Below, piece after piece: positions 19,079-27,256 of a stretch of DNA of 64,000 nt; position 1 is the stretch's first letter; every line of letters starts with the position of its first letter. A program made the translations under genes and the position numbers. This stretch comes from Synechococcus sp. WH 8016 (lineage in GTDB: Bacteria; Cyanobacteriota; Cyanobacteriia; PCC-6307; Cyanobiaceae). The stretch is taken from contig NZ_AGIK01000002.1 of assembly GCF_000230675.1 (NCBI RefSeq), positions 62,001 through 126,000 of the forward strand, given 5' to 3'. Below the pieces are notes generated by a model. The model ran no database searches. It saw nothing but the letters and a program-made list of their open reading frames with translations, and was not told the origin of the DNA.

Positions 19079-19705
19079 GTGCTGCTCTTGACGAGACCCT
19101 CAACCGACACATTGCGCGGTAGCGATAGCCGTCAAGTCCGCTGTTATCGCAGTGAATTTCGCGATCGCATGGAGATGCGTGCTGACTTTCAAACCGTCGG
19201 GGCTTACCTCGATCGGCACGAAGGCTGGTTTCGCCGTTGTGCCGCTCCCATGGAGGTGAAGGCCATTGACGAGCAGGCCTATGCCCTTACGCTCGGACGC
19301 TTTGGCAACTTCGGTTTTGAGGTCGAACCCACGATCGGCCTGCGCCTCCTACCGCAGAACGCTGGTAATTACGCGATCTCTACAGTGCCTCTCAGCAATC
19401 AAGATCCAGCCCTAGCGGATCTATACGACGTTGATTTCCAGGCCAACCTCAGCCTTGAGGACAACAGCTCGAGTGACGCCTCCGAAGAGCTCACGGCGGT
19501 GAGCTGGGATCTTGATCTATCCGTTTGGATTCACCTGCCCAAGATGATCACCCTGCTCCCTGACGGGCTGGTTCAGTCCAGTGGTGATCACCTTTTGCGC
19601 CAAATTGTGCGGCAAATTTCCAGGCGTCTCACCTGGAAAGTGCAAGAAGATTTCCATGCAAGCCATGGTCTTGTCTGCCCGCCAAGACGACGGGCAGCCT
19701 TTTGA
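19079..19705 (+). CDS. DUF1997 family protein
   Basis: The open frame begins at a TTG at 19037, but the first 14 codons look non-coding, so I prefer the GTG at 19079, giving about 208 residues. Motifs such as YLDRHEGWFRRCAAPM, YALTLGRFGNFGFEVEPTIGL and the end RLTWKVQEDFHASHGL match a family shared by cyanobacteria and plant chloroplasts (DUF1997). The protein looks soluble, mostly beta strands, somewhat like a START/SRPBCC fold. Function is unknown. It follows ispH by about 60 bp on the same strand and converges with the DUF4079 gene. Confidence 0.75.
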   Translation: MLLLTRPSTDTLRGSDSRQVRCYRSEFRDRMEMRADFQTVGAYLDRHEGWFRRCAAPMEVKAIDEQAYALTLGRFGNFGFEVEPTIGLRLLPQNAGNYAISTVPLSNQDPALADLYDVDFQANLSLEDNSSSDASEELTAVSWDLDLSVWIHLPKMITLLPDGLVQSSGDHLLRQIVRQISRRLTWKVQEDFHASHGLVCPPRRRAAF

Positions 19706-19725
19706 ACAAGCTCAGCTGAACACGA

Positions 19726-20187
19726 TCAGCGATTCACCCAGATCTTGTTCACAATCTCCATTCCACTCACCGCCTGCCACAGGAACAACGTGAGGGTGCC
19801 CATGTTGAGCCCAACGTGAGCTTTCCGGGCAATCACATTCCCCTGCTGCATGAAGGGAGCCAAGGACGCGGCAAGGGCGATCATTCCGGTCATCGCCAAG
19901 CCCACGAGCAGATGCGGACCCACGAACAACTTGCCGTTGTTGATGTAAGTCACGGCCATACCACCGATCATTCCGGTCACCATCACCGCAAGGATCAGAC
20001 TTCCCCAGCGGTAATGACGCTGGGCAAACTTGCCTGGTAGCAGGGCCTTGCGCTGCTCTGGGGTCCCTGTCCGGACCTTCTTGGCTTTGATGCCAAGAAA
20101 CATGGAATAACCACCTGCCGCCAAGAGCCCCCACATCATTAGGGGGTGCATGAAGTTGGCGGCAAAAGGCAGAGCTGGCAGGGTCAT
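19726..20187 (-). CDS. DUF4079 family membrane protein
   Basis: This 153-residue protein has four predicted helices. It contains NFMHPLMMWGLLAAGGYSMFLGI near the N-terminus, AQRHYRWGSLILAVMV, HLLVGLAMTGMIALAASL, and ARKAHVGLNMGTLTLFLWQAVSGMEI near the end (positions only approximate). The conserved histidines in helices one, two, three and four recall the cytochrome b561/ferric-reductase type of heme ligand set, so a quinone- or heme-linked role is possible. DUF4079 is common in photosynthetic organisms and unassigned. It lies downstream of purH on the same strand (about 50 bp gap). Confidence 0.8.
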   Translation of the reverse strand: MTLPALPFAANFMHPLMMWGLLAAGGYSMFLGIKAKKVRTGTPEQRKALLPGKFAQRHYRWGSLILAVMVTGMIGGMAVTYINNGKLFVGPHLLVGLAMTGMIALAASLAPFMQQGNVIARKAHVGLNMGTLTLFLWQAVSGMEIVNKIWVNR

Positions 20188-20237
20188 GGATCAGTTCGTT
20201 GAGTGGACGAGTAAAGCGAGATTAGGTGCTCGTGTTC

Positions 20238-21845
20238 TCAGTGAAGAAAGTGACGGCGTCCGGTCAGCACCATGGCCAAACCGAGCTCATCGCAGGCTTT
20301 GATCGAGTCGGCATCCCGAAGGCTGCCGCCTGGATGGATCACAGCCTTAATTCCATGGCTTGCGGCAAGGCGAACGGTGTCATCGAAAGGGAAGAAGCCA
20401 TCACTGGCGAGCACAGCCCCCAGCGCTTGCTCACCAGCAGCCTCTAAAGCAAGACGGGCAGAGCCAACCCTATTCATCTGACCAGCCCCCACCCCCAGGC
20501 TCTGTCCATCACGTGCGACCAAAATCGCATTCGAGCGCACGTGACGCACGAGCTGCCAAGCAAAGCGGAGATCGGCGTATTCAGCCGTGGTGGGTTGACG
20601 CTGGCTCGCCACCGTCCAAGCGGAGGGGTCGATTGGCTGATCGTCGAGATCCTGCACCAAAACACCACCAAGAATGCTGCGGACATGATCTTTGGCTGCC
20701 GCATCAATGGCCTCAGGCGCCAACTCGAGGAGGCGGAGATTGCCTTTGGCGGCCAAAATTTCACGCGCTTCTGGGCTAAACCCAGGCGCCACAACACACT
20801 CCAGGAACAAGCTTGTGAGCTCCTTAGCCGCTAAGCCATCAACCACGGCATTCAGAGCAACAATGCCGCCGAAGGCACTGATTCGATCACCATCGAGAGC
20901 CCGGGTGAGGGCGGTCGCCACGCCATCACCCACCGCCACGCCACAGGGATTGGTGTGCTTGACCACCACAGCCGCCGCTTGTTCGGCGCGATGAAGGCCC
21001 TCTGCGCCATAACCAAACTCACGAACGGTGGCCAGGGCCGCTTCCAGATCGAGCAAATTATTGGTGCTGAGTTCCTTCCCCTGAAGCTGCTTGGCACCCC
21101 CCCAGCCCACGCTGCTGCTGTACCAAGCCGCCTTCTGGTGGGGGTTCTCCCCGTAGCGCAACGTCTGCCGAAGCGGCAGCGCTTCGAGCCATGGCAGGGC
21201 TTCGGGTGGAGCTTTGGCCTCGACGGAAGAGCTGGCATCCACAGCGGGGTGCAGCTCAGGGCGAGCTTGCATCCAACGACTGATCGCGACGTCATACGCC
21301 GCCGTATGGGCAAACGCCTCTAAAGCCAACTGCCGGCGCACATTCGCGTCCACGCCTCCAGCCGATCGAGACAGCGATTGCAAAAACCCGTCGTACTGCT
21401 CAGGACTGGTGAGAACCGCGACATGGGCATGATTTTTGGCCGCAGACCGAACCATCGTGGGTCCGCCGATATCGATGTTCTCAATGGCCGTATCCCAGCT
21501 CACATCAGGGTCTGCGACGGTTTCCCTGAACGGATAAAGGTTCACCACCACCACATCGATGGGATCGATCTTCTGTTCGAGGAGATCGGCCTCATGGGCC
21601 GGATCTCCTCTTCGCGCCAAGATTCCGCCATGAATTCGAGGGTGGAGTGTTTTAACGCGACCGCCAAGAATCTCAGGAGCACCGGTGTGGTCGGCCACGC
21701 GTGTGACCGGCAATCCAGCCTCTTCAAGCACGTTGGCTGTTCCACCACTGGAGAGCAGCTGATAGCCATGGAGCCGATTGAGAGCCTCAGCAAGGGGCAC
21801 CACCCCCCGCTTATCAGACACGCTCAGCAAGGCAGTTGGAGCCAT
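20238..21845 (-). CDS. purH: Bifunctional AICAR transformylase / IMP cyclohydrolase (PurH)
   Basis: PurH carries out the last two steps of purine synthesis. The 535-residue protein has the IMP cyclohydrolase domain at residues about 1-190 ([32 protein letters not shown]) and the AICAR formyltransferase domain at about 200-535 ([56 protein letters not shown]). In the second domain the KHTNPCG lysine and histidine are the usual catalytic pair. Length and motif order are normal. It is divergent from the esterase at 21906, with about 60 bp between starts. Confidence 0.98.
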   Translation of the reverse strand: MAPTALLSVSDKRGVVPLAEALNRLHGYQLLSSGGTANVLEEAGLPVTRVADHTGAPEILGGRVKTLHPRIHGGILARRGDPAHEADLLEQKIDPIDVVVVNLYPFRETVADPDVSWDTAIENIDIGGPTMVRSAAKNHAHVAVLTSPEQYDGFLQSLSRSAGGVDANVRRQLALEAFAHTAAYDVAISRWMQARPELHPAVDASSSVEAKAPPEALPWLEALPLRQTLRYGENPHQKAAWYSSSVGWGGAKQLQGKELSTNNLLDLEAALATVREFGYGAEGLHRAEQAAAVVVKHTNPCGVAVGDGVATALTRALDGDRISAFGGIVALNAVVDGLAAKELTSLFLECVVAPGFSPEAREILAAKGNLRLLELAPEAIDAAAKDHVRSILGGVLVQDLDDQPIDPSAWTVASQRQPTTAEYADLRFAWQLVRHVRSNAILVARDGQSLGVGAGQMNRVGSARLALEAAGEQALGAVLASDGFFPFDDTVRLAASHGIKAVIHPGGSLRDADSIKACDELGLAMVLTGRRHFLH

Positions 21846-21905
21846 GGCAGCAGGACGAAAGACAGGGCTTGAGCCAACCTACGCAGCAACCGCTCACCTG
21901 CTGCC

Positions 21906-22529
21906 ATGGCCGCCGATCTGCTCCGCCAATCCACAGCGACGGCGAGGGCACGCCTGGTTCTCCTTCATGGCTGGGGCGCCGATGCCGGCGACCTGATGCC
22001 CCTGGGACAAGCGCTCGCCGAGGCGATCGCGACACCCCTCGAGCTGGTGGCCCTACAAGCTCCCGAACTGCAGACCCAAGGCCCAGGACGCGAGTGGTAC
22101 GGCCTCTTCCCAGCCGACTGGTCCGCCGTGCCAGCAGCTGTTGAAGGATTAAAAGAACGCATCAACAATCTGGGCTCAGCGGAGATCCCACTGGAAGCAA
22201 CCGTGCTGTTGGGCTTTTCTCAAGGAGGCGCGATGGCCATGGCCGCGGGCTGTGACTTACCGCTCGCCGGATTAATCGCATGCAGTGCCTATCCCCATCC
22301 CCACTGGCAAGCTCCTGTGATCCGCCCTCCTGTGCTTCTTTTGCATGGACGGTATGACGATGTTGTGCCGCATTCCGCAGCCTTAGCGCTAAAAAACGAG
22401 CTGTCGTCCAGCAAGCAAGCCTGTGATCTGTTCAGTTTTGAGAATGGGCATGCCATCCCCGTTGAGGCTCAGGCTGAAATGAAAAAAGCCCTCAAGCGCT
22501 GGCTGGATCAAACAGCTCAGGACGCTTAA
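21906..22529 (+). CDS. Alpha/beta hydrolase, phospholipase/carboxylesterase family
   Basis: This 207-residue protein has an alpha/beta-hydrolase fold: LVLLHGWGADAGDL (oxyanion region, residues about 17-30), the nucleophile elbow LLGFSQGGAMAM (Ser about 104), the acid LLLHGRYDDVVP (Asp about 154) and the histidine ENGHAIPVE (about 184). This is the pattern of the short esterase/acyl-thioesterase family (COG0400). Its substrate in cyanobacteria is not known. No signal peptide is present, so it is likely cytoplasmic. It is divergent from purH and convergent with the DUF3155 gene. Confidence 0.9.
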   Translation: MAADLLRQSTATARARLVLLHGWGADAGDLMPLGQALAEAIATPLELVALQAPELQTQGPGREWYGLFPADWSAVPAAVEGLKERINNLGSAEIPLEATVLLGFSQGGAMAMAAGCDLPLAGLIACSAYPHPHWQAPVIRPPVLLLHGRYDDVVPHSAALALKNELSSSKQACDLFSFENGHAIPVEAQAEMKKALKRWLDQTAQDA

Positions 22530-22563
22530 GGACTTTGCGATCAAGGGTTGGAATGAAAGGAAA

Positions 22564-22932
22564 TCAGACGAAGGCGTATTCGTACTCTTCCATTTCCTCC
22601 CAATCGTCAGACGCCAGGTCTAGGCCTTCAAAAATGACCTCTTCACCAACGTGATCAACGATGGAACGGAGGGAAGGGAACAGGAAATGATTTTCCTCGG
22701 CGTACTGAGCACTGAAAAGTCCTTTTTCACCCCAGAAGAATCGATCTGTGGTGTGTTCGTTACGGCGAACGTTGACTAGAGCCGGGGGCATAAGGACGCC
22801 CTCAGCGATGTAGCGACGAGCCGCTGTCACAGGCTTGTGTTCACCAGTTTCGAGATGGTGAGTCGGCACGTGTGCGAGCACACGCTGGCCAGCAAGGCGA
22901 CGACGACTAATCCTCTTACGTTTTTTGGACAT
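22564..22932 (-). CDS. DUF3155 family protein
   Basis: I start this at MSKKRKRISRRRLAG (ATG 22932); the frame extends fourteen codons further up but that part looks non-coding. The 122-residue product has a very basic N-terminus (KKRKRISRRR), then YIAEGVLMPPALVNVRRNEHTTDRFFWGEKGLFSAQYAEENHFLFPSL (quoted as two regions, about residues 41-88), and a strongly acidic end (DLASDDWEEMEEYEY). This charge layout and length match DUF3155, a cyanobacteria-specific family of unknown function. The basic tract could bind nucleic acid. It stands alone on the minus strand. Confidence 0.85.
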   Translation of the reverse strand: MSKKRKRISRRRLAGQRVLAHVPTHHLETGEHKPVTAARRYIAEGVLMPPALVNVRRNEHTTDRFFWGEKGLFSAQYAEENHFLFPSLRSIVDHVGEEVIFEGLDLASDDWEEMEEYEYAFV

Positions 22933-23323
22933 TGGGCAAAAATCCCTGTTGAGGGAGTGAGAGGGGGCTGTCAAGAAAGACCGGCACCGTTTTGAGACGG
23001 CATTCGATCAAGTGAGACGCTCATAAAGAGCATCGTGACGTCAGCGAATCGGAGGGTCGATCGCGCAACCAAAGCTGCGAGACAAACCGACAAACACCAT
23101 CGCTTTCAACGGCATAAAACCGATGACAACAGGAGACACATCAACCTCTGCTGTAACCTTGGTAGCAACGAAAGTGCAACCCGAGCAGAATCGACAGGAA
23201 ACCGGCACCGCAATGAAGAGCGCCGTCGGTCGATCTTCTGATCTTAAGACTTTTTCCAGAATTGGCAAGACGGTCAGGTCTTGAGTTGCCTCCCCGGCTG
23301 TATCCAGGCACACAACTTCACGA
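22933..23323. other. Longest gap in the window; possible small minus-strand ORF
   Basis: No recognised gene lies in these 391 bp. The gap separates the divergent DUF3155 and histidine-kinase genes and must hold both promoters. A minus-strand frame is open across it; from a TTG at 23268 to the stop at 23041 it would encode about 75 residues with two cysteines close together (SCRFCSGC) and a hydrophobic stretch (VSPVVIGFMPLKAMVFVGLS). Codon use is not clearly coding or non-coding by eye, no ATG is present at a good position, and I do not recognise the product, so I do not call it a gene. I see no tRNA or obvious terminator here. Confidence 0.5.
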
Positions 23324-24460
23324 ATGCAGCTGTCCAACCGGTTCCTCACCCTGGTCCAGCAACAACTGCAGAGTTTTTCTGGCGACGAGGCTTTGGACAA
23401 GCTCGTTGTCTACATCGCGCAAAGCAGTGAAGGAGATGCGCCCAGCTTCACGATGCTGGATCAATGGCCTCCCGATGGTGGCCGCCTACCAGAGATTGCC
23501 GACGACCCCATCCTGCGCATTCCAGCGCCAGAGCGTCACTGGTTTCCCCTCCGCCATGACGACCTCTTATTAGGAGTTCTCAGGGCAGAGCAGCAGCGCG
23601 AGACGGAATGGTCCGACCAACTCGATCGCCGCCTGCAAGCCAGCGCCTCAGCCTTGGCTTACAGCCTTGGCCTGGAACTCGAACGCAGTCGCCTACGGGA
23701 AGAGCTCCATCAGCAACGCCAACAGATGAATCTTGTGGTGCATCAGCTGCGCAACCCACTGGCAGCCTTGCGCACCTATGCCCAGCTTCTGCTCCGTCGC
23801 TTGGGGCCCGAGCATCTCCAACGCCCACTGGTAACGGGACTCCTTCAAGAGCAGGCCCAGCTCGACCGCTACATCACATCCCTGGACCTGATCGGTCAGG
23901 AGAACCTGCCTTATCGCCCCGAGGCACCTGCCCCGCTGCTGCTTCCTCAGGTGCAAACGAAGGGCCCAGGGCTCACGATTGAACACCTGCTTCAACCTCT
24001 GATTGAACGGGCTGCCGCAACCGCAGCCCTCCAGAACCGCGTCTGGCAAACACCAGCCAACTGGCCTGCCTGGACACAAGAAATTCGGCCAGATGACGAT
24101 GCCGTGATCTCAGAGATCGTGGCCAATCTGCTGGAAAATGCTTTTCGATACAGCCCTACAGGCTGTCCACTCGGACTCAGCCTGCTGGAACGCAGCATCT
24201 TGATCTGGGACGGGGGACCTCCCATCCCGGATCAAGAACAAGAGCTGATCTTCCGCAAAGGAGAACGGGGCAGCAGCAGCAGGGATCAATCCGGATCCGG
24301 ACTAGGCCTCGCACTCGCCCGACATCTCGCCGAAGAACGGGGTGGATCACTGGTTTTGCACACCACACCCAACCAGCTCGACCCGAGCCTGCCAAGCCGC
24401 GGCAATGCCTTCCTTCTCAGCCTCCCCCCGAGCCCAGCAAAGGCGCCAGCAAGGCGATAA
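23324..24460 (+). CDS. Soluble sensor histidine kinase
   Basis: This 378-residue protein lacks membrane helices. Residues about 1-125 form a GAF-like input domain of unclear ligand. The phospho-acceptor His140 is in VVHQLRNPLAALRTYAQLL, the HisKA dimerisation helix. The ATP-binding domain follows: N box EIVANLLENAFRYSP (about 265-280), G1-like IWDGGPPIP, and G2 GSGLGLALARHLAEERGG near 325-343. No response-regulator gene is adjacent, so it is an orphan kinase. It is divergent from the DUF3155 gene, and its last 44 bp overlap the end of cobS on the other strand. The family is clear; the signal it senses is not. Confidence 0.92.
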   Translation: MQLSNRFLTLVQQQLQSFSGDEALDKLVVYIAQSSEGDAPSFTMLDQWPPDGGRLPEIADDPILRIPAPERHWFPLRHDDLLLGVLRAEQQRETEWSDQLDRRLQASASALAYSLGLELERSRLREELHQQRQQMNLVVHQLRNPLAALRTYAQLLLRRLGPEHLQRPLVTGLLQEQAQLDRYITSLDLIGQENLPYRPEAPAPLLLPQVQTKGPGLTIEHLLQPLIERAAATAALQNRVWQTPANWPAWTQEIRPDDDAVISEIVANLLENAFRYSPTGCPLGLSLLERSILIWDGGPPIPDQEQELIFRKGERGSSSRDQSGSGLGLALARHLAEERGGSLVLHTTPNQLDPSLPSRGNAFLLSLPPSPAKAPARR

Positions 24461-25181
24461 AAAACAAACTAGAGGTCTCGCTGAGCATCACAACAGCTCC
24501 GTAGCCGTCTCCCGTCATCCCCCCTAGACGCCGGCCGAGCCACTCAGCCGCGATCAATGCACTGAGGAAACAAACAGGAACCGTCAAGAGCGGCAGCTGC
24601 CCAAGCAGGGGGCTCACCACCAACAACAAAACAAGGGTGGGGACAGCATCGCCAAGACCCTTGTGGTGACGGCGGTGAAACCCAGCCGTTCCATTCACGC
24701 GCAAATAGGCAAAACGCGCCATCGCCCAAAGGGGCGACACCCTTGCCAAAGCGCTCGTGACCACTAAGGCGATTGGCGCCAGGGAGCCCAAACGCACCAA
24801 AGCAGCAAATTGCAGCAACAGCACCAGGACAGACAACTGCACCCCACTGGCACCCACACGGCTGTCCTCCATCGCCTCTAGGCAGCGCTCCGGTCCTGCA
24901 GCGAGACCATCAGCCGTATCGATCAGTCCATCGAAATGGAGCCCACCGGTCAACCACAACCCCAAGGCCAAAACAACTGGGACGAGCGCGACTTGAGGCC
25001 ATCCCAAAGCGGACAAAAGCCACCACAATCCCGCCTGCAGGCCCCCAATCACCAAGCCGATCCAGGGCGCAAAGCGGGCGATGCGCTCAAAGCGAGGCTG
25101 CGGCCAGGGCCAGGACGGCAGCACCGAATAAAAAATCCAGGCACCCACTAAATCGCGCAGCCAGAAGGGGGCTGAAGCCAT
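24417..25181 (-). CDS. cobS: Adenosylcobinamide-GDP ribazoletransferase (cobalamin synthase, CobS)
   Basis: CobS joins adenosylcobinamide-GDP to the lower-ligand nucleoside in the last steps of cobamide synthesis; in marine Synechococcus the product is usually pseudocobalamin. The protein (254 residues from [14 protein letters not shown] 25181) is polytopic and has the signatures [18 protein letters not shown] (acidic metal-binding residues near 90-107), [10 protein letters not shown] and [10 protein letters not shown] start ten codons upstream is open but overlaps tgt even more. The start codon shares the tetranucleotide CATG with that of tgt, so its promoter must lie inside tgt. Confidence 0.94.
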   Translation of the reverse strand: MASAPFWLRDLVGAWIFYSVLPSWPWPQPRFERIARFAPWIGLVIGGLQAGLWWLLSALGWPQVALVPVVLALGLWLTGGLHFDGLIDTADGLAAGPERCLEAMEDSRVGASGVQLSVLVLLLQFAALVRLGSLAPIALVVTSALARVSPLWAMARFAYLRVNGTAGFHRRHHKGLGDAVPTLVLLLVVSPLLGQLPLLTVPVCFLSALIAAEWLGRRLGGMTGDGYGAVVMLSETSSLFFIALLAPLLGSGGG

Positions 25182-26358
25182 GACCTCGACCCATGCACCA
25201 ACAGGGCTCACCGTAAATTGGTCCGTTGCCCGAGGGCCTGTGTTCCAGTTCGAGATTCAGGCCTCTTGCCGCCACACGGCTGCTCGCTGTGGATGCTTCC
25301 ACACACCTCACGGTCCCGTCACGACGCCACGATTTATGCCCGTGGGCACGCTGGGCACCGTGAAAGGGGTGACCACCTCTCAATTAGCAGAGACCGGCGC
25401 TCAAATGGTGCTGTCCAACACCTATCACCTGCATCTCCAGCCTGGGGAAGCGATCGTTGCCGACGCCGGCGGGCTGCATCGGTTCATGGGCTGGGACGGA
25501 CCGATGCTGACCGATTCCGGTGGCTTCCAGGTGTTCAGCCTCGGCGACCTCAACCGCATTGACGATGAAGGGGTCGACTTCCGCAACCCTCGCAACGGCA
25601 GCCGAATCTTGCTGACCCCCGAGCGGTCGATGCAGATCCAAATGCGCCTCGGCGCCGATGTGGCCATGGCCTTCGATCAATGTCCGCCCTATCCAGCCAC
25701 CGAGAACGATGTTGCGGAAGCTTGTCGGCGCACTCACGCCTGGCTGGGCCGCTGTGCAGACGCCCATCAACGCGACGACCAAGCCCTCTTCGGGATTGTG
25801 CAGGGGGGTTGTTTTCCCCACCTTCGTGATCTCAGCGCACGTACGGTGGCGGACTTCAACCTGCCCGGCATCGCCATCGGCGGCGTCAGCGTTGGCGAAC
25901 CGGTGGATGAGATGCATCAGATCGTGCGTCAGGTCACACCCCTGTTGCCCGCGGATCGCCCCCGCTACCTGATGGGCATTGGCACCCTGCGCGAGATGGC
26001 CGTCGCCGTCGCCAATGGCATTGACATGTTTGATTGCGTTCTGCCCACCCGTCTCGGCAGACATGGCACCGCCTTGGTGGGAGGCGAGCGCTGGAACCTG
26101 CGCAATGCTCGCTTCCGGCACGACCACACCCCTTTAGATGCAAGCTGCCCATGCATGGCCTGCCGCCATCACACCCGTGCCTACCTCAACCATCTAATCC
26201 GTAGTGAGGAACTGCTCGGACTCACACTCTTGAGTCTCCATAACCTCACCCATCTGATCCGATTCACCACCGCCATGGGGCAAGCCATTCGTGATGGTTG
26301 CTTTTCAGAGGATTTCGCTCCGTGGGAGCCGAGCTCCAGAGCCCATCACACGTGGTAG
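25180..26358 (+). CDS. tgt: tRNA-guanine transglycosylase (Tgt)
   Basis: Tgt replaces guanine-34 of tRNAs with GUN anticodons by preQ1 on the way to queuosine. Signatures include [23 protein letters not shown] (near residue 40), the [12 protein letters not shown] motif with one catalytic Asp, [12 protein letters not shown], and [13 protein letters not shown] with the second catalytic Asp. The zinc site is [17 protein letters not shown] near residue 325. From the ATG at 25180 it has 392 residues; homologues often begin near FQFEIQASC, so a GTG at 25240 is a reasonable alternative and would remove the overlap with cobS. Confidence 0.96.
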   Translation: MTSTHAPTGLTVNWSVARGPVFQFEIQASCRHTAARCGCFHTPHGPVTTPRFMPVGTLGTVKGVTTSQLAETGAQMVLSNTYHLHLQPGEAIVADAGGLHRFMGWDGPMLTDSGGFQVFSLGDLNRIDDEGVDFRNPRNGSRILLTPERSMQIQMRLGADVAMAFDQCPPYPATENDVAEACRRTHAWLGRCADAHQRDDQALFGIVQGGCFPHLRDLSARTVADFNLPGIAIGGVSVGEPVDEMHQIVRQVTPLLPADRPRYLMGIGTLREMAVAVANGIDMFDCVLPTRLGRHGTALVGGERWNLRNARFRHDHTPLDASCPCMACRHHTRAYLNHLIRSEELLGLTLLSLHNLTHLIRFTTAMGQAIRDGCFSEDFAPWEPSSRAHHTW

Positions 26359-26388
26359 CGTCCCTGCTCCGACCCTGAATTCGCCGGG

Positions 26389-26532
26389 ATGGCTGCTTAC
26401 ACCCTCGATTTGCTGGCCCAGCTACCTGAGGCCTATCAAGCCTTTGGTCCGCTGATCGACATCCTGCCGATCATTCCTTTGTTCTTCCTGTTGCTTGCTT
26501 TTGTTTGGCAGGCTTCCGTCGGCTTCCGCTGA
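26389..26532 (+). CDS. psbK: Photosystem II protein K precursor (PsbK)
   Basis: A 47-residue protein whose mature part, from about KLPEAY-equivalent [10 protein letters not shown] to VWQASVGFR, matches PsbK: one transmembrane helix with the proline-rich entry [18 protein letters not shown]. The first nine or ten residues ([10 protein letters not shown]) form the short cleaved presequence. PsbK binds at the edge of CP43 and helps hold plastoquinone-9 and stabilise the dimer. It is 30 bp after tgt on the same strand. Its last 62 bp lie antisense inside the end of the glycosyltransferase gene at 26471-27256. Confidence 0.97.
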   Translation: MAAYTLDLLAQLPEAYQAFGPLIDILPIIPLFFLLLAFVWQASVGFR

Positions 26533-27256
26533 CCAAAACAGCCCAAACAAACTGGGGTAGGGCGAGATAACGCCTCCAACGGCTTGGTTCCTGCAAAAGC
26601 CTGTAAAGCCATTCCACCTGGAAACGGCTGGCCCATCGTGGTGCCCGTTCCTTGAGGCCAGCCCAGACATCAAAGCTGCCACCAACACCCATCCAGATGC
26701 CGGTTTGCGTAGCTTTCAAGCGCTGAGCCCAAACTTCTTGACGGGGAACGCCGAGAGCAACAAGCACCAAATCCGGGTTCAGCTTGCACAAGTTGGCTTC
26801 CAGCTGGGGCCATTCCTCCTCGCTGAGATATCCATGTTGCGCCAGCACCAGGCGCAATTCAGGGCGCTCCACCACCAAGCGATCACACAGGCGCTCCATC
26901 ACCTGCGGCGCAGCCCCCACGAGCGCCACCGACCAACCATGGGCCTCGGCGTAAGCCAACAATTCCCACGCCAGTTCAATGCCAGGGCTTCGGCGAACCC
27001 GCACACCCTGCAAACGAAGAGCCCAAACAACGCCTGCACCGTCGGGAACCACAAGATCGGCGTCAGCGATCACGGCGCCTAAGCGTGGGTTGGCACGTGC
27101 CGCCATCGTCATTTCGGCATTCAGGGTCACGATCTGACCTCCCCCGTCGGCATGCACACCGATGGCTGCTGCCGTGACATCGCGACAAGCATCGACTGGC
27201 ACCCCCAGCACTTGGAAGCGACGTTGATCACGCGGACCGGTGCTGGTGATGTCCAT
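26471..27256 (-). CDS. WecG/TagA/CpsF family glycosyltransferase
   Basis: I start this at [14 protein letters not shown] (ATG 27256), giving about 261 residues; the frame continues 17 codons upstream. Family motifs are [17 protein letters not shown], the [11 protein letters not shown] segment with the conserved Asp, [18 protein letters not shown], and [16 protein letters not shown] followed by [19 protein letters not shown]. These enzymes (GT26) add ManNAc, ManNAcA or similar sugars to a lipid-linked GlcNAc during envelope polymer synthesis, so the WecA-like protein at 10041-11180 is a plausible partner. The C-terminal tail is basic. It overlaps psbK by 62 bp and the next plus-strand gene by 8 bp at the starts. 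Confidence 0.9.
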   Translation of the reverse strand: MDITSTGPRDQRRFQVLGVPVDACRDVTAAAIGVHADGGGQIVTLNAEMTMAARANPRLGAVIADADLVVPDGAGVVWALRLQGVRVRRSPGIELAWELLAYAEAHGWSVALVGAAPQVMERLCDRLVVERPELRLVLAQHGYLSEEEWPQLEANLCKLNPDLVLVALGVPRQEVWAQRLKATQTGIWMGVGGSFDVWAGLKERAPRWASRFQVEWLYRLLQEPSRWRRYLALPQFVWAVLVSGSRRKPAKQKQATGRTKE

